A DNA stretch of 64,000 nt from an uncultured Chitinophagaceae bacterium (GTDB lineage: Bacteria > Bacteroidota > Bacteroidia > Chitinophagales > Chitinophagaceae), in the NCBI GenBank assembly GCA_937862815.1, contig CALMED010000047.1, positions 32,970 to 96,969 of the forward strand, given 5' to 3'. Positions 16,258 through 24,405 of this stretch are shown here, piece after piece. Below the pieces are notes generated by a model. That model searched no databases. It was given only the letters and a program-made list of their open reading frames with translations, and was not told the origin of the DNA. The first letter of the stretch is position 1. Each line of letters starts with the position of its first letter. The translations under genes were made by a program, and so were the position numbers.

Positions 16258-17202
16258 TTATTTCTTTACGGCCACAAACTTCATGGCGGGAGCCATGCGG
16301 CTTCTGCTGAACTGCAATACCCCCTCGTTGATGGTGTAGTCGGTTACCTCTTCCAGCGCCTTAAGAAAAGCCTGTTCCTGTTCGGGTACCCTGCAGGCCA
16401 TACGGGTTACCGCCGCCCTCCCGATCTTGATGCGGTTCATCCCGCTTGTTTCAAACCCTGCATTCACAATATTGCAACCGGTGTGGCCGGTAAGACGGCC
16501 GGTTGCTGCGTTAAAAATGAGATGGGGTTCCTTCACCCATCCTTCCTGTACCGGCCGGCCCCGCAACTCCGTGAGTTTCCAGTACGTGCCACTCAGTTCC
16601 GTAGCATTTTCTGCGAGTACGGGCCGGGGGCTGATCCCTTTCTTCAGCACGTATTTATCGGCCAGGCTGCCGCTGACCTTCTGGCCGCCTTTATCCAGCT
16701 GGGTCAATCTGTTCTCTCCCACCTGGTACTGTGTGCCGTCAAACGCTCCGCCTTTGAGTGTAATCACCGAGCCGGCATCGTTCCAGTTGAATGTGCCGGC
16801 AGATACCTGCGCTTTCCCTTCTTTTCCCTTGTACAGGGTGCTGAGCGTGAAGGTGTTATTCGTTGCCAGAGTAAGAATGGTTTCGATGCCTTCGCAGTCG
16901 GCGCAGGGCAATACTCCCCGGTAAGCGCCGTGCCAGTCGAGTGTGTTCCGGCTGCTGTGCGCCCCATCGGGCTTTGTTACGGCGGGTCTGGTGGCCGGCT
17001 TCACCGGTTGCTTTTGTTCAGCTGGCTCTTTGTTGGAAGCCGGCTCCGGTTGCGGCTCCACGGGCTCAGCAAGGGCTGCGGTATCCGCGGCAGGGGTTGT
17101 GGCGCTGTCGGCCGGCGGCGCAGCGGCGTTATCATCGGCCGGGTTGCCACAGGAATAAGCGATAAAGACCATACAGGAAAAGAGAAGTTGCTTCAGGTTC
17201 AT
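16258..17202 (-). CDS. NlpE-like plus META/HslJ-like envelope lipoprotein
   Basis: A 314-residue lipoprotein. It starts at ATG 17202, which places a lipobox at IAYSC (Cys18). A Pro/Ala/Glu-rich linker (about 20-85) leads to an NlpE N-terminal domain: WHGAYRGVLPCADCEGIETILTL-type sequence with the CxxC motif at Cys100/Cys103. The second half (about 205-310) is a META/HslJ domain: GTYWKLTELRGRPV, LTGHTGCNIVNAGFE and TRMAC, with Phe/Leu core at the end. NlpE is an outer-membrane lipoprotein that senses surface contact or copper through the Cpx system; Bacteroidota lack the classical Cpx relay, so a related sensing role is inferred. It leads the three-gene envelope group. Confidence 0.85.
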   Translation of the reverse strand: MNLKQLLFSCMVFIAYSCGNPADDNAAAPPADSATTPAADTAALAEPVEPQPEPASNKEPAEQKQPVKPATRPAVTKPDGAHSSRNTLDWHGAYRGVLPCADCEGIETILTLATNNTFTLSTLYKGKEGKAQVSAGTFNWNDAGSVITLKGGAFDGTQYQVGENRLTQLDKGGQKVSGSLADKYVLKKGISPRPVLAENATELSGTYWKLTELRGRPVQEGWVKEPHLIFNAATGRLTGHTGCNIVNAGFETSGMNRIKIGRAAVTRMACRVPEQEQAFLKALEEVTDYTINEGVLQFSRSRMAPAMKFVAVKK

Positions 17203-17437
17203 GATTGTATGCATTGGAGTGAAAAAAATCTGCCTGTTTGTTTTCGGAGGGAACCGATGCAGCAGCCATTGCAGGGGCCGGAACAATCTGACCCATTCAT
17301 TTGCTGTTGTTAAAATAGTAAGACCCCGCTATACCATTGTGGCGGAATGACGAAAAAGGGATATTTCTTTTCCAAAGCTCCTGCCGGGCGGATAGGCGCT
17401 CTTATTTTGTGGAGCGACTTTTTAGCAGACGGCACAT

Positions 17438-18631
17438 TCAGCGGTCGAAAACCTGCTGCAGAAAGAATTGAAATTGCGGATTGCGTTCATAAAAAAGGAT
17501 GCCGTGTTCCCACTGCCGGTGGTGACGCCGTTCTTTGCGCAGGAGTGAGTCGGCTTTGATGCGGTACGAAAAATCCACGGCTGCCGTTTGCACCTGCGGC
17601 GCCTTCCGTCGCAGAACGGATAGCGTTTTTTGCACTTCCTGCTTGGCATCGGCGCCCAGGGCCGTGGAACCGAAAGAACGGGCAAAAAGTCCGCCCTTGG
17701 TAACAGCAAAATCGTAGTGGTTGTAGCCCACGACCACTTTTTTGAGAGAAAGGGGAGCGCCTAACGGTACCGTATTGGTGATATCTTCGAAGGTATTCAC
17801 CCCCGGTATGGCCGGCGCCAGCATGGCCAGCACCACTTTTTCATGGTGCGGGGTGGGGATATGGGTGGATTTGTATTCCTGTTCCAGTTTTTCCTGGAAG
17901 CGCCGGTTCCATTTCAACGGGTTGAAGAGGGCATGGGTGGCCACGCTGGCCCCCAGGCTGTGGGTGAGGATGGTGATGTTGGTGCGGGCATCCACCCGGC
18001 TGAGGAGGTAGCGGATGCCCAGACCCACCTTGGCCGAGTTGGCCTGGGCCTTGCCCCAGATACCTGCGGTGATGGGGTTGTCGCCCATGTCGGTGAGCCC
18101 GTCCCAGTAGATCTCCACAAAGGTGGCCGGCCGGTTCAGCTGGCGGGCAATGGTGCGCCGCAGGGAATAATAATCGGCATCGGGGTTGGGGGCGTTGAAG
18201 CCGTGAATCAGGAACACGAGGTGGCGGTTGCCCAATTGCTGCATGCTGGCCTCCATCTGCTGCAGGGCACGGTCCTGTAAGAGGCGCTGCAGCCGCAGGA
18301 ACAGGCGCACACTATCGGTGCCGGTTAAACGGTATTTCTCCCGGATGAGGGTTTGCGAAAGACTGTCGTGCCGGGTGAGGGCTCCCTCCAGGGTGGCGTA
18401 GTCGGCCGTGCGGCGGCGCTGCTTCATCGAACGGCGCTGGTGTTCCAGGTAAAAATAGTGAGGCGACACATGCAATTCGGGCGGGTAGAGATCCCCTTCG
18501 CGATCGTAGTACAACTTGACTACACCCGGTTCTTCAAGGCGGGGTGTCATCAGCACGTTGCGGGTTTTGCTGCAGGAAAGCAGGAGCAACAGGGAAAGGA
18601 GAAACAACGAAGGTGTAAGACGGGCACACAT
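17438..18631 (-). CDS. Alpha/beta hydrolase lipoprotein (DUF900-like)
   Basis: A 397-residue lipoprotein (lipobox LLLLSC, Cys20). The hydrolase core is visible: oxyanion strand VFLIHGFNAP (about 138-148), WDGLTDMGD, and the nucleophile elbow ILTHSLGA with Ser near residue 225. This is the DUF900-like subgroup in which HSLGA replaces GxSxG. The Asp and His are less clear; HYDFA near 305 and HRQWEHG near 372 hold candidate His residues. It acts on the periplasmic side of a membrane. A TATCTTTA sequence lies only 4 nt before the ATG, which may indicate a nearly leaderless transcript or a start slightly downstream. Confidence 0.82.
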   Translation of the reverse strand: MCARLTPSLFLLSLLLLLSCSKTRNVLMTPRLEEPGVVKLYYDREGDLYPPELHVSPHYFYLEHQRRSMKQRRRTADYATLEGALTRHDSLSQTLIREKYRLTGTDSVRLFLRLQRLLQDRALQQMEASMQQLGNRHLVFLIHGFNAPNPDADYYSLRRTIARQLNRPATFVEIYWDGLTDMGDNPITAGIWGKAQANSAKVGLGIRYLLSRVDARTNITILTHSLGASVATHALFNPLKWNRRFQEKLEQEYKSTHIPTPHHEKVVLAMLAPAIPGVNTFEDITNTVPLGAPLSLKKVVVGYNHYDFAVTKGGLFARSFGSTALGADAKQEVQKTLSVLRRKAPQVQTAAVDFSYRIKADSLLRKERRHHRQWEHGILFYERNPQFQFFLQQVFDR

Positions 18632-18664
18632 GGCCTAAAGATACACGCCCAACGCCTCCGGCCT

Positions 18665-18874
18665 TTAAGTTCCCGTCTCTTTCTTTTCAAACAGAAAGAC
18701 CTCCTCAATGGGCAGGCCAAACACCTGCGCCACCTCCCAGGCCAGCCGGAGTGAAGGGTTGTAGGTCCCTTTTTCCAGGAACACAATCGTTTCGCGCCGC
18801 ACCTGCACGCGGCGGGCCAGGTCGTCCTGCGTCATCCCGGTCTTTGCCCGTAATTCGCGGATGCGGTTATTCAT
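18665..18874 (-). CDS. XRE-family transcriptional regulator
   Basis: A 69-residue single-domain helix-turn-helix protein: RIRELRAKTGMTQDDLARRVQVRRETIVFLEKG followed by NPSLRLAWEVAQVFGLPIEEVF. These are the five helices of the XRE/Cro fold; GMTQDDLARRV and RRETIVFLEKG are the turn and recognition helix. It starts at ATG 18874, 8 nt inside the end of the upstream membrane gene, so translation is likely coupled. The close pairing with a DUF2178-like membrane protein is common and suggests it regulates its own two-gene unit. Confidence 0.9.
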   Translation of the reverse strand: MNNRIRELRAKTGMTQDDLARRVQVRRETIVFLEKGTYNPSLRLAWEVAQVFGLPIEEVFLFEKKETGT

Positions 18875-19265
18875 GACCCCCGCCTTTGAAGTGATAAAAC
18901 AGCCAGCTGCCGGCAAAGAGCAGCCCCATCCCAATAATGCCCGATCCAATCAGCGGCTCGGGCTCCAGCTTGTATTTGTCGCCCACGTACATCAGCACCA
19001 GCCACCCGTAGAGCGACACAAAGTAGGAAAGGGCGGCCGCCTTGCGGATCACGGCGCGGGTGAGTTCGTCCTCCTGCGGCTCGCGGCGCCTTACGGCCTG
19101 AAGTCGCTTCCAACCCACGAAAACGGCAAAAGCCACCAGTATAATCACTCCGGCGAGGGCAGGCAGTTCGCTGCCCATCAGGGCGGTGCCGCCGCCAAAG
19201 ACCCAGAGCAGGGTCGTTGCCAGCACCAGACCGGCTACCAGGAAAACAAGGGTTACACGTGACAT
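18867..19265 (-). CDS. DUF2178-like integral membrane protein
   Basis: A 132-residue protein with four predicted membrane helices: about 4-22, 33-50, 80-96 and 106-125. A basic stretch (WKRLQAVRRREPQEDELTR) forms the cytoplasmic loop between helices two and three; this DELT-R region is typical of the DUF2178 family. It is first in a two-gene unit with the XRE regulator, overlapping it by 8 nt. Function is unknown; such pairs are thought to act together but the mechanism is not established. Confidence 0.8.
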   Translation of the reverse strand: MSRVTLVFLVAGLVLATTLLWVFGGGTALMGSELPALAGVIILVAFAVFVGWKRLQAVRRREPQEDELTRAVIRKAAALSYFVSLYGWLVLMYVGDKYKLEPEPLIGSGIIGMGLLFAGSWLFYHFKGGGHE

Positions 19266-19365
19266 AAAACGAGATTTTGTTATAAATATCTAACACTAAG
19301 TTAGAAATAAATAACATCCGTTTCCAAATTTATTTTCCGGGGCTACATACCTACCCACCAAAGGG

Positions 19366-20427
19366 CTAGGATGCCGGTGACGTCGGGACCGCTTCCTGGC
19401 GCTGCAGCGCCTTGCGAACCGCCGGCGCCACTTTGGTGCCGAAAATTTCAATGGATTTCATGAGCGCGGCGTGGGGTGGGCCGCCCACGTCCATGTGCGC
19501 CGCAAAGCGGGTGAGTCCCAGCTGCTCCTGCAGCAGCAGGATGCGGTCCACGGCTTCATTCGCATCGCCAATCACCAGGGCGCCCTGGCGGCTGCGGCCG
19601 AAGTCGAACTGCCGGCGCTGGTAGGGCGGCCAGCCGCGGGTGCTGCCCACGCGGTCCATCTGGGCGGCATAGTGCAGGTAGTAGTCGTTGGCCACCTGGT
19701 TGCTGTCGTCCCCAAAGAAGCAATGCATGTGCACGCCGGTCTGCATCCGGCTTTCATCGTGTCCCAGCTGCCGGTAAGCCTTGCGGTAATAGTCGAACAT
19801 CGGCTGAAACTGCACCGGCGCCCCGCCAATGATGGCAAAGATGACGGGCAGTCCCAGCCGGGCGGCCCGCAGCACCGATTCGGGCGTTCCGCCCACGGCC
19901 ACCCAGATGGGCAGCCCCTCTGCCTGCGCCGCCCGGGGCAGGACCTGCTGGTTCTGCAGGGCGGGACGCATCGTTCCCTTCCAGGTGATGCGCTCTTCGC
20001 GGTTCACCCGCACCAGGAGGTCGAGTTTTTCTTCGAACAGGACCTCGTAGTCGTTGAGGTTATAGCCGTAGAGCGGAAAGGATTCGATGAAACTGCCGCG
20101 GCCGGCGGTGATTTCGGCGCGGCCGTTGCTGAGGTGGTCAATGGTGGCATACTGCTGGTACACCCGCACCGGGTCGGTGGAGCTGAGCACGGTAACAGCG
20201 CTGCCCAGCCTGATGCGGCGGGTGATGGGTGCCGCGGCGGCGAGGATGATCTCGGGGGTGGACACGGCATAGTCGGGCCGGTGGTGCTCGCCGATGCCGA
20301 AGAAATCGAGCCCCAGCTCATCCATCAACTTAATTTCTTCCAGCAGCTCCCGCAGGCGGGGGCCGGTGGGTTGCACCACGCCGTTCACATAGTGGTTGTC
20401 GCCAAACATGCTGATGCCGAGTTCCAT
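19366..20427 (-). CDS. LLM class flavin-dependent oxidoreductase (luciferase-like)
   Basis: A 353-residue protein with a TIM-barrel luciferase-like fold. Family motifs are present: MELGISMFGDN (start), GLDFFGIGEHHRPDYAVSTP (about 41-60), RIRLGSAVTVLSSTDPVRVYQQYATIDHLSNGRAEITAGRGSF-type sequence (about 72-118, the flavin-binding region), and VAVGGTPESVLRAARLGLP. It probably uses reduced FMN to oxygenate an unknown substrate. ATG at 20427 matches the family start. A perfect -7 box TACCTTTG lies 21 nt upstream. It sits downstream of mqnC in the same direction but has its own promoter-like box, so linkage to menaquinone is not implied. Confidence 0.92.
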   Translation of the reverse strand: MELGISMFGDNHYVNGVVQPTGPRLRELLEEIKLMDELGLDFFGIGEHHRPDYAVSTPEIILAAAAPITRRIRLGSAVTVLSSTDPVRVYQQYATIDHLSNGRAEITAGRGSFIESFPLYGYNLNDYEVLFEEKLDLLVRVNREERITWKGTMRPALQNQQVLPRAAQAEGLPIWVAVGGTPESVLRAARLGLPVIFAIIGGAPVQFQPMFDYYRKAYRQLGHDESRMQTGVHMHCFFGDDSNQVANDYYLHYAAQMDRVGSTRGWPPYQRRQFDFGRSRQGALVIGDANEAVDRILLLQEQLGLTRFAAHMDVGGPPHAALMKSIEIFGTKVAPAVRKALQRQEAVPTSPAS

Positions 20428-20448
20428 GGTTGTTCTGATTGAGAAGTG

Positions 20449-20456
20449 CAAAGGTA
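20449..20456 (-). promoter_or_regulatory. Candidate -7 element for the LLM oxidoreductase gene
   Basis: Minus strand reads TACCTTTG, an exact TAnnTTTG match, 21 nt before the ATG at 20427. The -33 region lacks a clear TTG at the standard spacing. Confidence 0.45.
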
Positions 20457-20487
20457 CCGAAACAATGGCGGGTGGTGAAGTGGTCAG

Positions 20488-20563
20488 GCCGCGGGAAGCG
20501 TCCCGACCGGGGAGAAGCGTTCAAGCCGCGGGAAGCGTCCCAATCGGGAGCGTCCCGACCGGG
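20488..20563. repeat. Tandem GC-rich repeat between mqnC and the LLM gene
   Basis: A unit GCCGCGGGAAGCGTCCCGAC occurs at 20488, again with two changes at 20525, and a third partial copy (AGCGTCCCGACCGGG) ends at 20563, directly against the mqnC stop codon. Each unit contains the palindrome GGGAAGCGTCCC. It may serve as a transcript end for mqnC, or be a local expansion. Confidence 0.65.
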
Positions 20564-20564
20564 C

Positions 20565-21707
20565 TCAATAATTCACCACCTGTTCCTCGATCGTCTGCGG
20601 CAGTTCCCGCCATTCGTACTGCTGGTTGCGCAGCTGCGGCTCGAAGCCGGCTTCGCGGATGGCTTCCTGGATGGATTTGTAAGTGAAGCGGTGCGGGGCC
20701 CCGGCGGCACTCACCACGTTTTCTTCCAGCATGATGCTGCCGAAGTCGTTGGCACCGGCGTGCAGGGCCAGCTGGGCGGTTTGCCTGCCCACGGTGAGCC
20801 AGCTTGCCTGAATGTTTTTGATGTTGGGCAGCATGATGCGGCTGAGCGCGATCATGCGGATGTATTCTTCGGCCGTGGTAAGGTTGTGCACCCCGCGGAT
20901 GCGGGTGAGGAGGGTGTCCACGTCCTGGAAGGTCCACGGAATAAAGGCAAGAAAACCCTTGGCATCGTCCGGCTTGCGGCTCTGCACCTCGCGGATCTTC
21001 TCCAGGTGCTCAAAGCGCTCGCGGATGGTTTCCACGTGGCCAAACATCATAGTGGCGCTGGTGGTGATGTGGAGGTTGTGGGCTTCGTGCATGATGTCGA
21101 GCCACTCCTGCGCCCCGCATTTACCCTTGCTGATGAGGCGGCGCACCCGGTCAATGAGAATTTCGGCCCCGGCACCCGGCAACGAATCCATGCCCGCCTC
21201 CTGCAACGCCTGCAGCACCTGGCGGTGGGTGTAGCGCTCACCGTTGGGACCGCGGGATATCTTGGTGATATGCGCCACTTCGGGGGGGCCAAGGGTGTGC
21301 AGTTTGATGGCGGGGTACAACTGCTTCAGCTGTTTGAACAGGGTGGTGTAGAAGTCGAGCCCCAGTTCCGGGTGATGCCCACCCTGCAGCAGCAGCTGGT
21401 CGCCGCCCCAGCGGATGGTTTCTTCGATCTTAACTTTATACGTCTCGATGTCGGTGATATACGACTCGGGGTGGCCCGGCACGCGGAAGAAGTTGCAGAA
21501 CTTGCAGTTGGCCACGCACACGTTGGTGGTGTTGACGTTGCGGTCGATCTGCCAGGTGACCTTGCCGTGCGGCACCTGCAGCTTGCGCAGCTCATCGGCC
21601 ACATACATCAGCTCGGTAAGGGGCGCGTATTCGTAGAGGTACATGCCTTCCTCCACCGTGAGAAATTCGAAACGCAGGGCCTTCTGGTACAATTCGTTCA
21701 GGTTCAT
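20565..21707 (-). CDS. mqnC: Cyclic dehypoxanthine futalosine synthase MqnC
   Basis: A 380-residue radical SAM enzyme. It has the cluster motif NVCVANCKFC (Cys64, Cys68, Cys71) and the MqnC/MqnE family body: FFRVPGHPESYI, GGDQLLLQGGHHPELGLDFY, LPGAGAEIL, and TTSATMMFGHVE. The LQGG(H)HP and LPGAGAEIL motifs match MqnC, which cyclises dehypoxanthine futalosine in the futalosine route to menaquinone. The ATG at 21707 (MNLNELYQKAL) is the usual family start; upstream in-frame ATGs at about 21728 and 21776 cannot be ruled out. A TACCTTTG box sits about 82 nt upstream (21789-21796). No other menaquinone genes are adjacent. Confidence 0.92.
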   Translation of the reverse strand: MNLNELYQKALRFEFLTVEEGMYLYEYAPLTELMYVADELRKLQVPHGKVTWQIDRNVNTTNVCVANCKFCNFFRVPGHPESYITDIETYKVKIEETIRWGGDQLLLQGGHHPELGLDFYTTLFKQLKQLYPAIKLHTLGPPEVAHITKISRGPNGERYTHRQVLQALQEAGMDSLPGAGAEILIDRVRRLISKGKCGAQEWLDIMHEAHNLHITTSATMMFGHVETIRERFEHLEKIREVQSRKPDDAKGFLAFIPWTFQDVDTLLTRIRGVHNLTTAEEYIRMIALSRIMLPNIKNIQASWLTVGRQTAQLALHAGANDFGSIMLEENVVSAAGAPHRFTYKSIQEAIREAGFEPQLRNQQYEWRELPQTIEEQVVNY

Positions 21708-21788
21708 GGGACTCGTTTTATCCGGCATACGGGCACACCAACAGCGGCGGCCGCGGAATTGTTGGCGGCCCGTCATTTCCGGGATGTT

Positions 21789-21796
21789 CAAAGGTA
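21789..21796 (-). promoter_or_regulatory. Candidate -7 element for mqnC
   Basis: Minus strand TACCTTTG, an exact -7 consensus match, lies 81 nt before the chosen mqnC start. It leaves room for a longer 5' leader or for one of the upstream ATG codons. No strong -33 element was seen. Confidence 0.35.
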
Positions 21797-21875
21797 CAGC
21801 CGCAACCATTACCGGCCGTAAAGCGTTAATCAATAAATACTTGCCGGTTCGGCGGGAATTCGTCAATATTGAAGC

Positions 21876-23063
21876 ATGAAGCGATGGTTGTTATTGGGGT
21901 TGACACTGGTGCTGGCGACCGCATCGGCACGGGCGCAGGAGGAATACCCCGTGGCAAGGCTGCTCACCCGGTTTAAGTTTGAGCAGCTCAACGGGGGCAT
22001 CGTAATCATCAAAGCCACCCTCAACGACCTCAAAGACACCCTCAACTTTATCCTCGACACAGGCAGCGGGGGCATCTCGCTCGACACCCTCACGGCCGCC
22101 TACTACAAGCTGCCCCTCACGCCCAGCGAGCGCACGGTGCGGGGCATCGGCGGGGTGAAATCGCTGCACTTCTACAACGGCGGCATCCTGCACCTGCCGG
22201 GGCTGACCGTGGAGCGGCTCGACTTCCACATCAACGACTACGAAATCCTTTCCGAAGTGTACGGCATCCGGGTGGACGGCATCATCGGCTATTCCTTCTT
22301 CCGGCGCTACGTGGTGTCGCTCAACTACGACACGCAGGAGATGGCGGTGTACGCCCCGGGCAGCTACGCCTACCCCCGCAACGGCTTCCTGCTCAAACCC
22401 ACGTTTGCCAACATCCCGGTCACCCGCCACGAGATCGGCGACCTGAAAGACTATTTTTCCAATTTCTACTTCGACACCGGGGCCGGCCTTTGCGTGATGT
22501 TCAGCCGCAAGTTCATCGACGACAGCGTTTTCCTCAACCCCCGCCGCAAGATCGTTACCACCCAGGTGGAGGGCATTGCGGGCAAGATCACCATGAAACT
22601 GTCGGTGATGAAGCGCATAAAGATCGGCAACCACAGCTTCCGTAAAGTGCCCATCCATATTTACGACGACTCGGTAAACGTGTTTAACTACCCCTACCTG
22701 GTGGGTCTGCTGGGGAGCGACCTGCTGCGCCGGTTCAACCTGGTGATCAACTACCCCGAGCAGTCCATCCACCTCACGCCCAACACGCACATCCGGGAGC
22801 GGTTCGACTATTCCTACACCGGGATGAACCTGTATTTTATTGAAGGCAAGGTGATGGTGACCGAAGTGCACCAGGGCTCACCGGCCGAGCAAGCCGGTCT
22901 GCAGCCGGGCGATATCATCTTTGGCATCAACAATAATTTTTCCAACAACATCCAGCAATACAAAAACCTGCTGCAGCAGGAAGGTCAGAAGTTGCGCATC
23001 ATCCTCTTCCGCAACAACGCACCCATGCTGGTGGAGCTGAAAGTGGGAACCATCCTGCGCTGA
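21876..23063 (+). CDS. Exported retropepsin-like aspartyl protease with C-terminal PDZ domain
   Basis: A 395-residue protein with signal peptide (1-20, ending ARA). It has two aspartyl protease lobes: LNFILDTGSGGISL (about 48-61) with DTG, and NFYFDTGAGLCVMF (about 201-214) with a second DTG. Two active-site DTG motifs in one chain form a complete dyad, as in pepsins and in this Bacteroidota family. A PDZ domain follows at about 320-385 (GKVMVTEVHQGSPAEQAGLQPGDIIFGINN), likely to bind substrate or partner C-termini. It is divergent from mqnC. The likely role is periplasmic processing or turnover of envelope proteins. Confidence 0.88.
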   Translation: MKRWLLLGLTLVLATASARAQEEYPVARLLTRFKFEQLNGGIVIIKATLNDLKDTLNFILDTGSGGISLDTLTAAYYKLPLTPSERTVRGIGGVKSLHFYNGGILHLPGLTVERLDFHINDYEILSEVYGIRVDGIIGYSFFRRYVVSLNYDTQEMAVYAPGSYAYPRNGFLLKPTFANIPVTRHEIGDLKDYFSNFYFDTGAGLCVMFSRKFIDDSVFLNPRRKIVTTQVEGIAGKITMKLSVMKRIKIGNHSFRKVPIHIYDDSVNVFNYPYLVGLLGSDLLRRFNLVINYPEQSIHLTPNTHIRERFDYSYTGMNLYFIEGKVMVTEVHQGSPAEQAGLQPGDIIFGINNNFSNNIQQYKNLLQQEGQKLRIILFRNNAPMLVELKVGTILR

Positions 23064-23147
23064 AAACAGCCCTTGGTTTCTTTTCCTGTCATGTGCCGCC
23101 TTTTCCCGAATTTTGCACGCTGCCGGCGAACCGGCATCCTATCGGTT

Positions 23148-24386
23148 ATGATCCACTTTGAACGGTTTACATTGGCAAACGGGCTGAAAGTCCTGGTACA
23201 CGAAGATCCCTCCACCCCCATGGCTGTTGTGAACGTGCTGTACGACGTGGGTGCACGCGACGAAGACCCGCACCGCACCGGCTTCGCCCACCTGTTTGAA
23301 CACCTCATGTTCGGCGGATCGGTACACATTGACGATTACGACGAGCCCCTGCAACGGGCCGGCGGCGAAAACAACGCCTACACCACCAACGACCTCACCA
23401 ACTATTACTGCCAGCTGCCCGCCGAAAACCTGGAGACAGCCTTCTGGCTGGAGAGCGACCGCATGCTCAGCCTGGCCTTCAGTGAAAAAAGCCTGGATGT
23501 GCAGCGCAAGGTGGTGAGCGAGGAGTTCAAAGAGCACTACCTCAACAAACCCTACGGCGATGCCTGGCACCAGATGCGGGAGCTGGCCTACAAAGTGCAC
23601 CCCTACCAATGGATGACCATCGGCCGGGAGCTGAAGCACATCGAAGAGGCGCAGCTGGCCGACGTGAAAGCCTTTTTCTTCAAGCATTACACCCCGGCCA
23701 ATGCCATCCTGGTGGTGGCCGGCAACGTAAAGACCGAACCGGTACGCAGGCTGGCGGAAAAATGGTTCGGGGGTATTCCCTCCGGAAACCGCTACGAGCG
23801 CCACCTGCCCCAGGAACCACGGCAGCAGGAAGCACGCCGGCAGGAACTGCGGGCCGATGTACCGCTCGACGCCTTTTACAAAACCTGGCACATGGCCGGC
23901 CGCCTGGAGCGGGGTTACTACCTGGCCGACCTCATCACCGACATCCTCGGCGGGGGGGCCTCCTCGCGCCTCTACCAGAAACTGGTGAAGGAACAGCAGC
24001 TGTTCAGCAACATCGACTGCTTCCATTTCGGGAGCCTCGACGCGGGGTTGCTCAGCATTGAAGGCAAGCTGGTGAAAGGCATTACCCCGGAAGCGGCCGA
24101 AGCGGCGGTGGAAGCGGAGATCCGGCAGCTGACACAGGAGCGGGTGAGCGACAAGGAACTCCAGAAAGTGATTCACAAAACCGAAAGCACCATCCTGTTC
24201 GAAGACATGGGCGTGATGAGCCGCGCCAACAGCCTGGCTTTTTACGAACTGCTGGGCGACGCAGCACTGATGAATACGGAACTGCAGCAATACGAGTCCG
24301 TTACCACCACAGAGCTCCTCGACGAGTGCCAGCGGATCTTTGCACCTGCCAACAGCAACACCCTGTATTACCTCAGCAATAACTGA
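23148..24386 (+). CDS. M16 peptidase, catalytic member of a pair
   Basis: A 412-residue M16 protease without a signal peptide. It carries an intact zinc motif FAHLFEHLMF (H48, E51, H52) and the downstream M16 features (LDVQRKVVSEEFKEHYLNKPYGD, and ADLITDILGGGASSRLYQKLV). ATG at 23148 (MIHFERFTLANGL) is chosen because it gives the usual start; upstream codons lack the pattern. It is 19 nt ahead of a second M16 gene lacking the zinc site, forming a likely heterodimer. It acts probably on short peptides in the cytoplasm. Confidence 0.9.
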   Translation: MIHFERFTLANGLKVLVHEDPSTPMAVVNVLYDVGARDEDPHRTGFAHLFEHLMFGGSVHIDDYDEPLQRAGGENNAYTTNDLTNYYCQLPAENLETAFWLESDRMLSLAFSEKSLDVQRKVVSEEFKEHYLNKPYGDAWHQMRELAYKVHPYQWMTIGRELKHIEEAQLADVKAFFFKHYTPANAILVVAGNVKTEPVRRLAEKWFGGIPSGNRYERHLPQEPRQQEARRQELRADVPLDAFYKTWHMAGRLERGYYLADLITDILGGGASSRLYQKLVKEQQLFSNIDCFHFGSLDAGLLSIEGKLVKGITPEAAEAAVEAEIRQLTQERVSDKELQKVIHKTESTILFEDMGVMSRANSLAFYELLGDAALMNTELQQYESVTTTELLDECQRIFAPANSNTLYYLSNN

Positions 24387-24405
24387 TTTCACCCCAATTT
24401 TTTCC

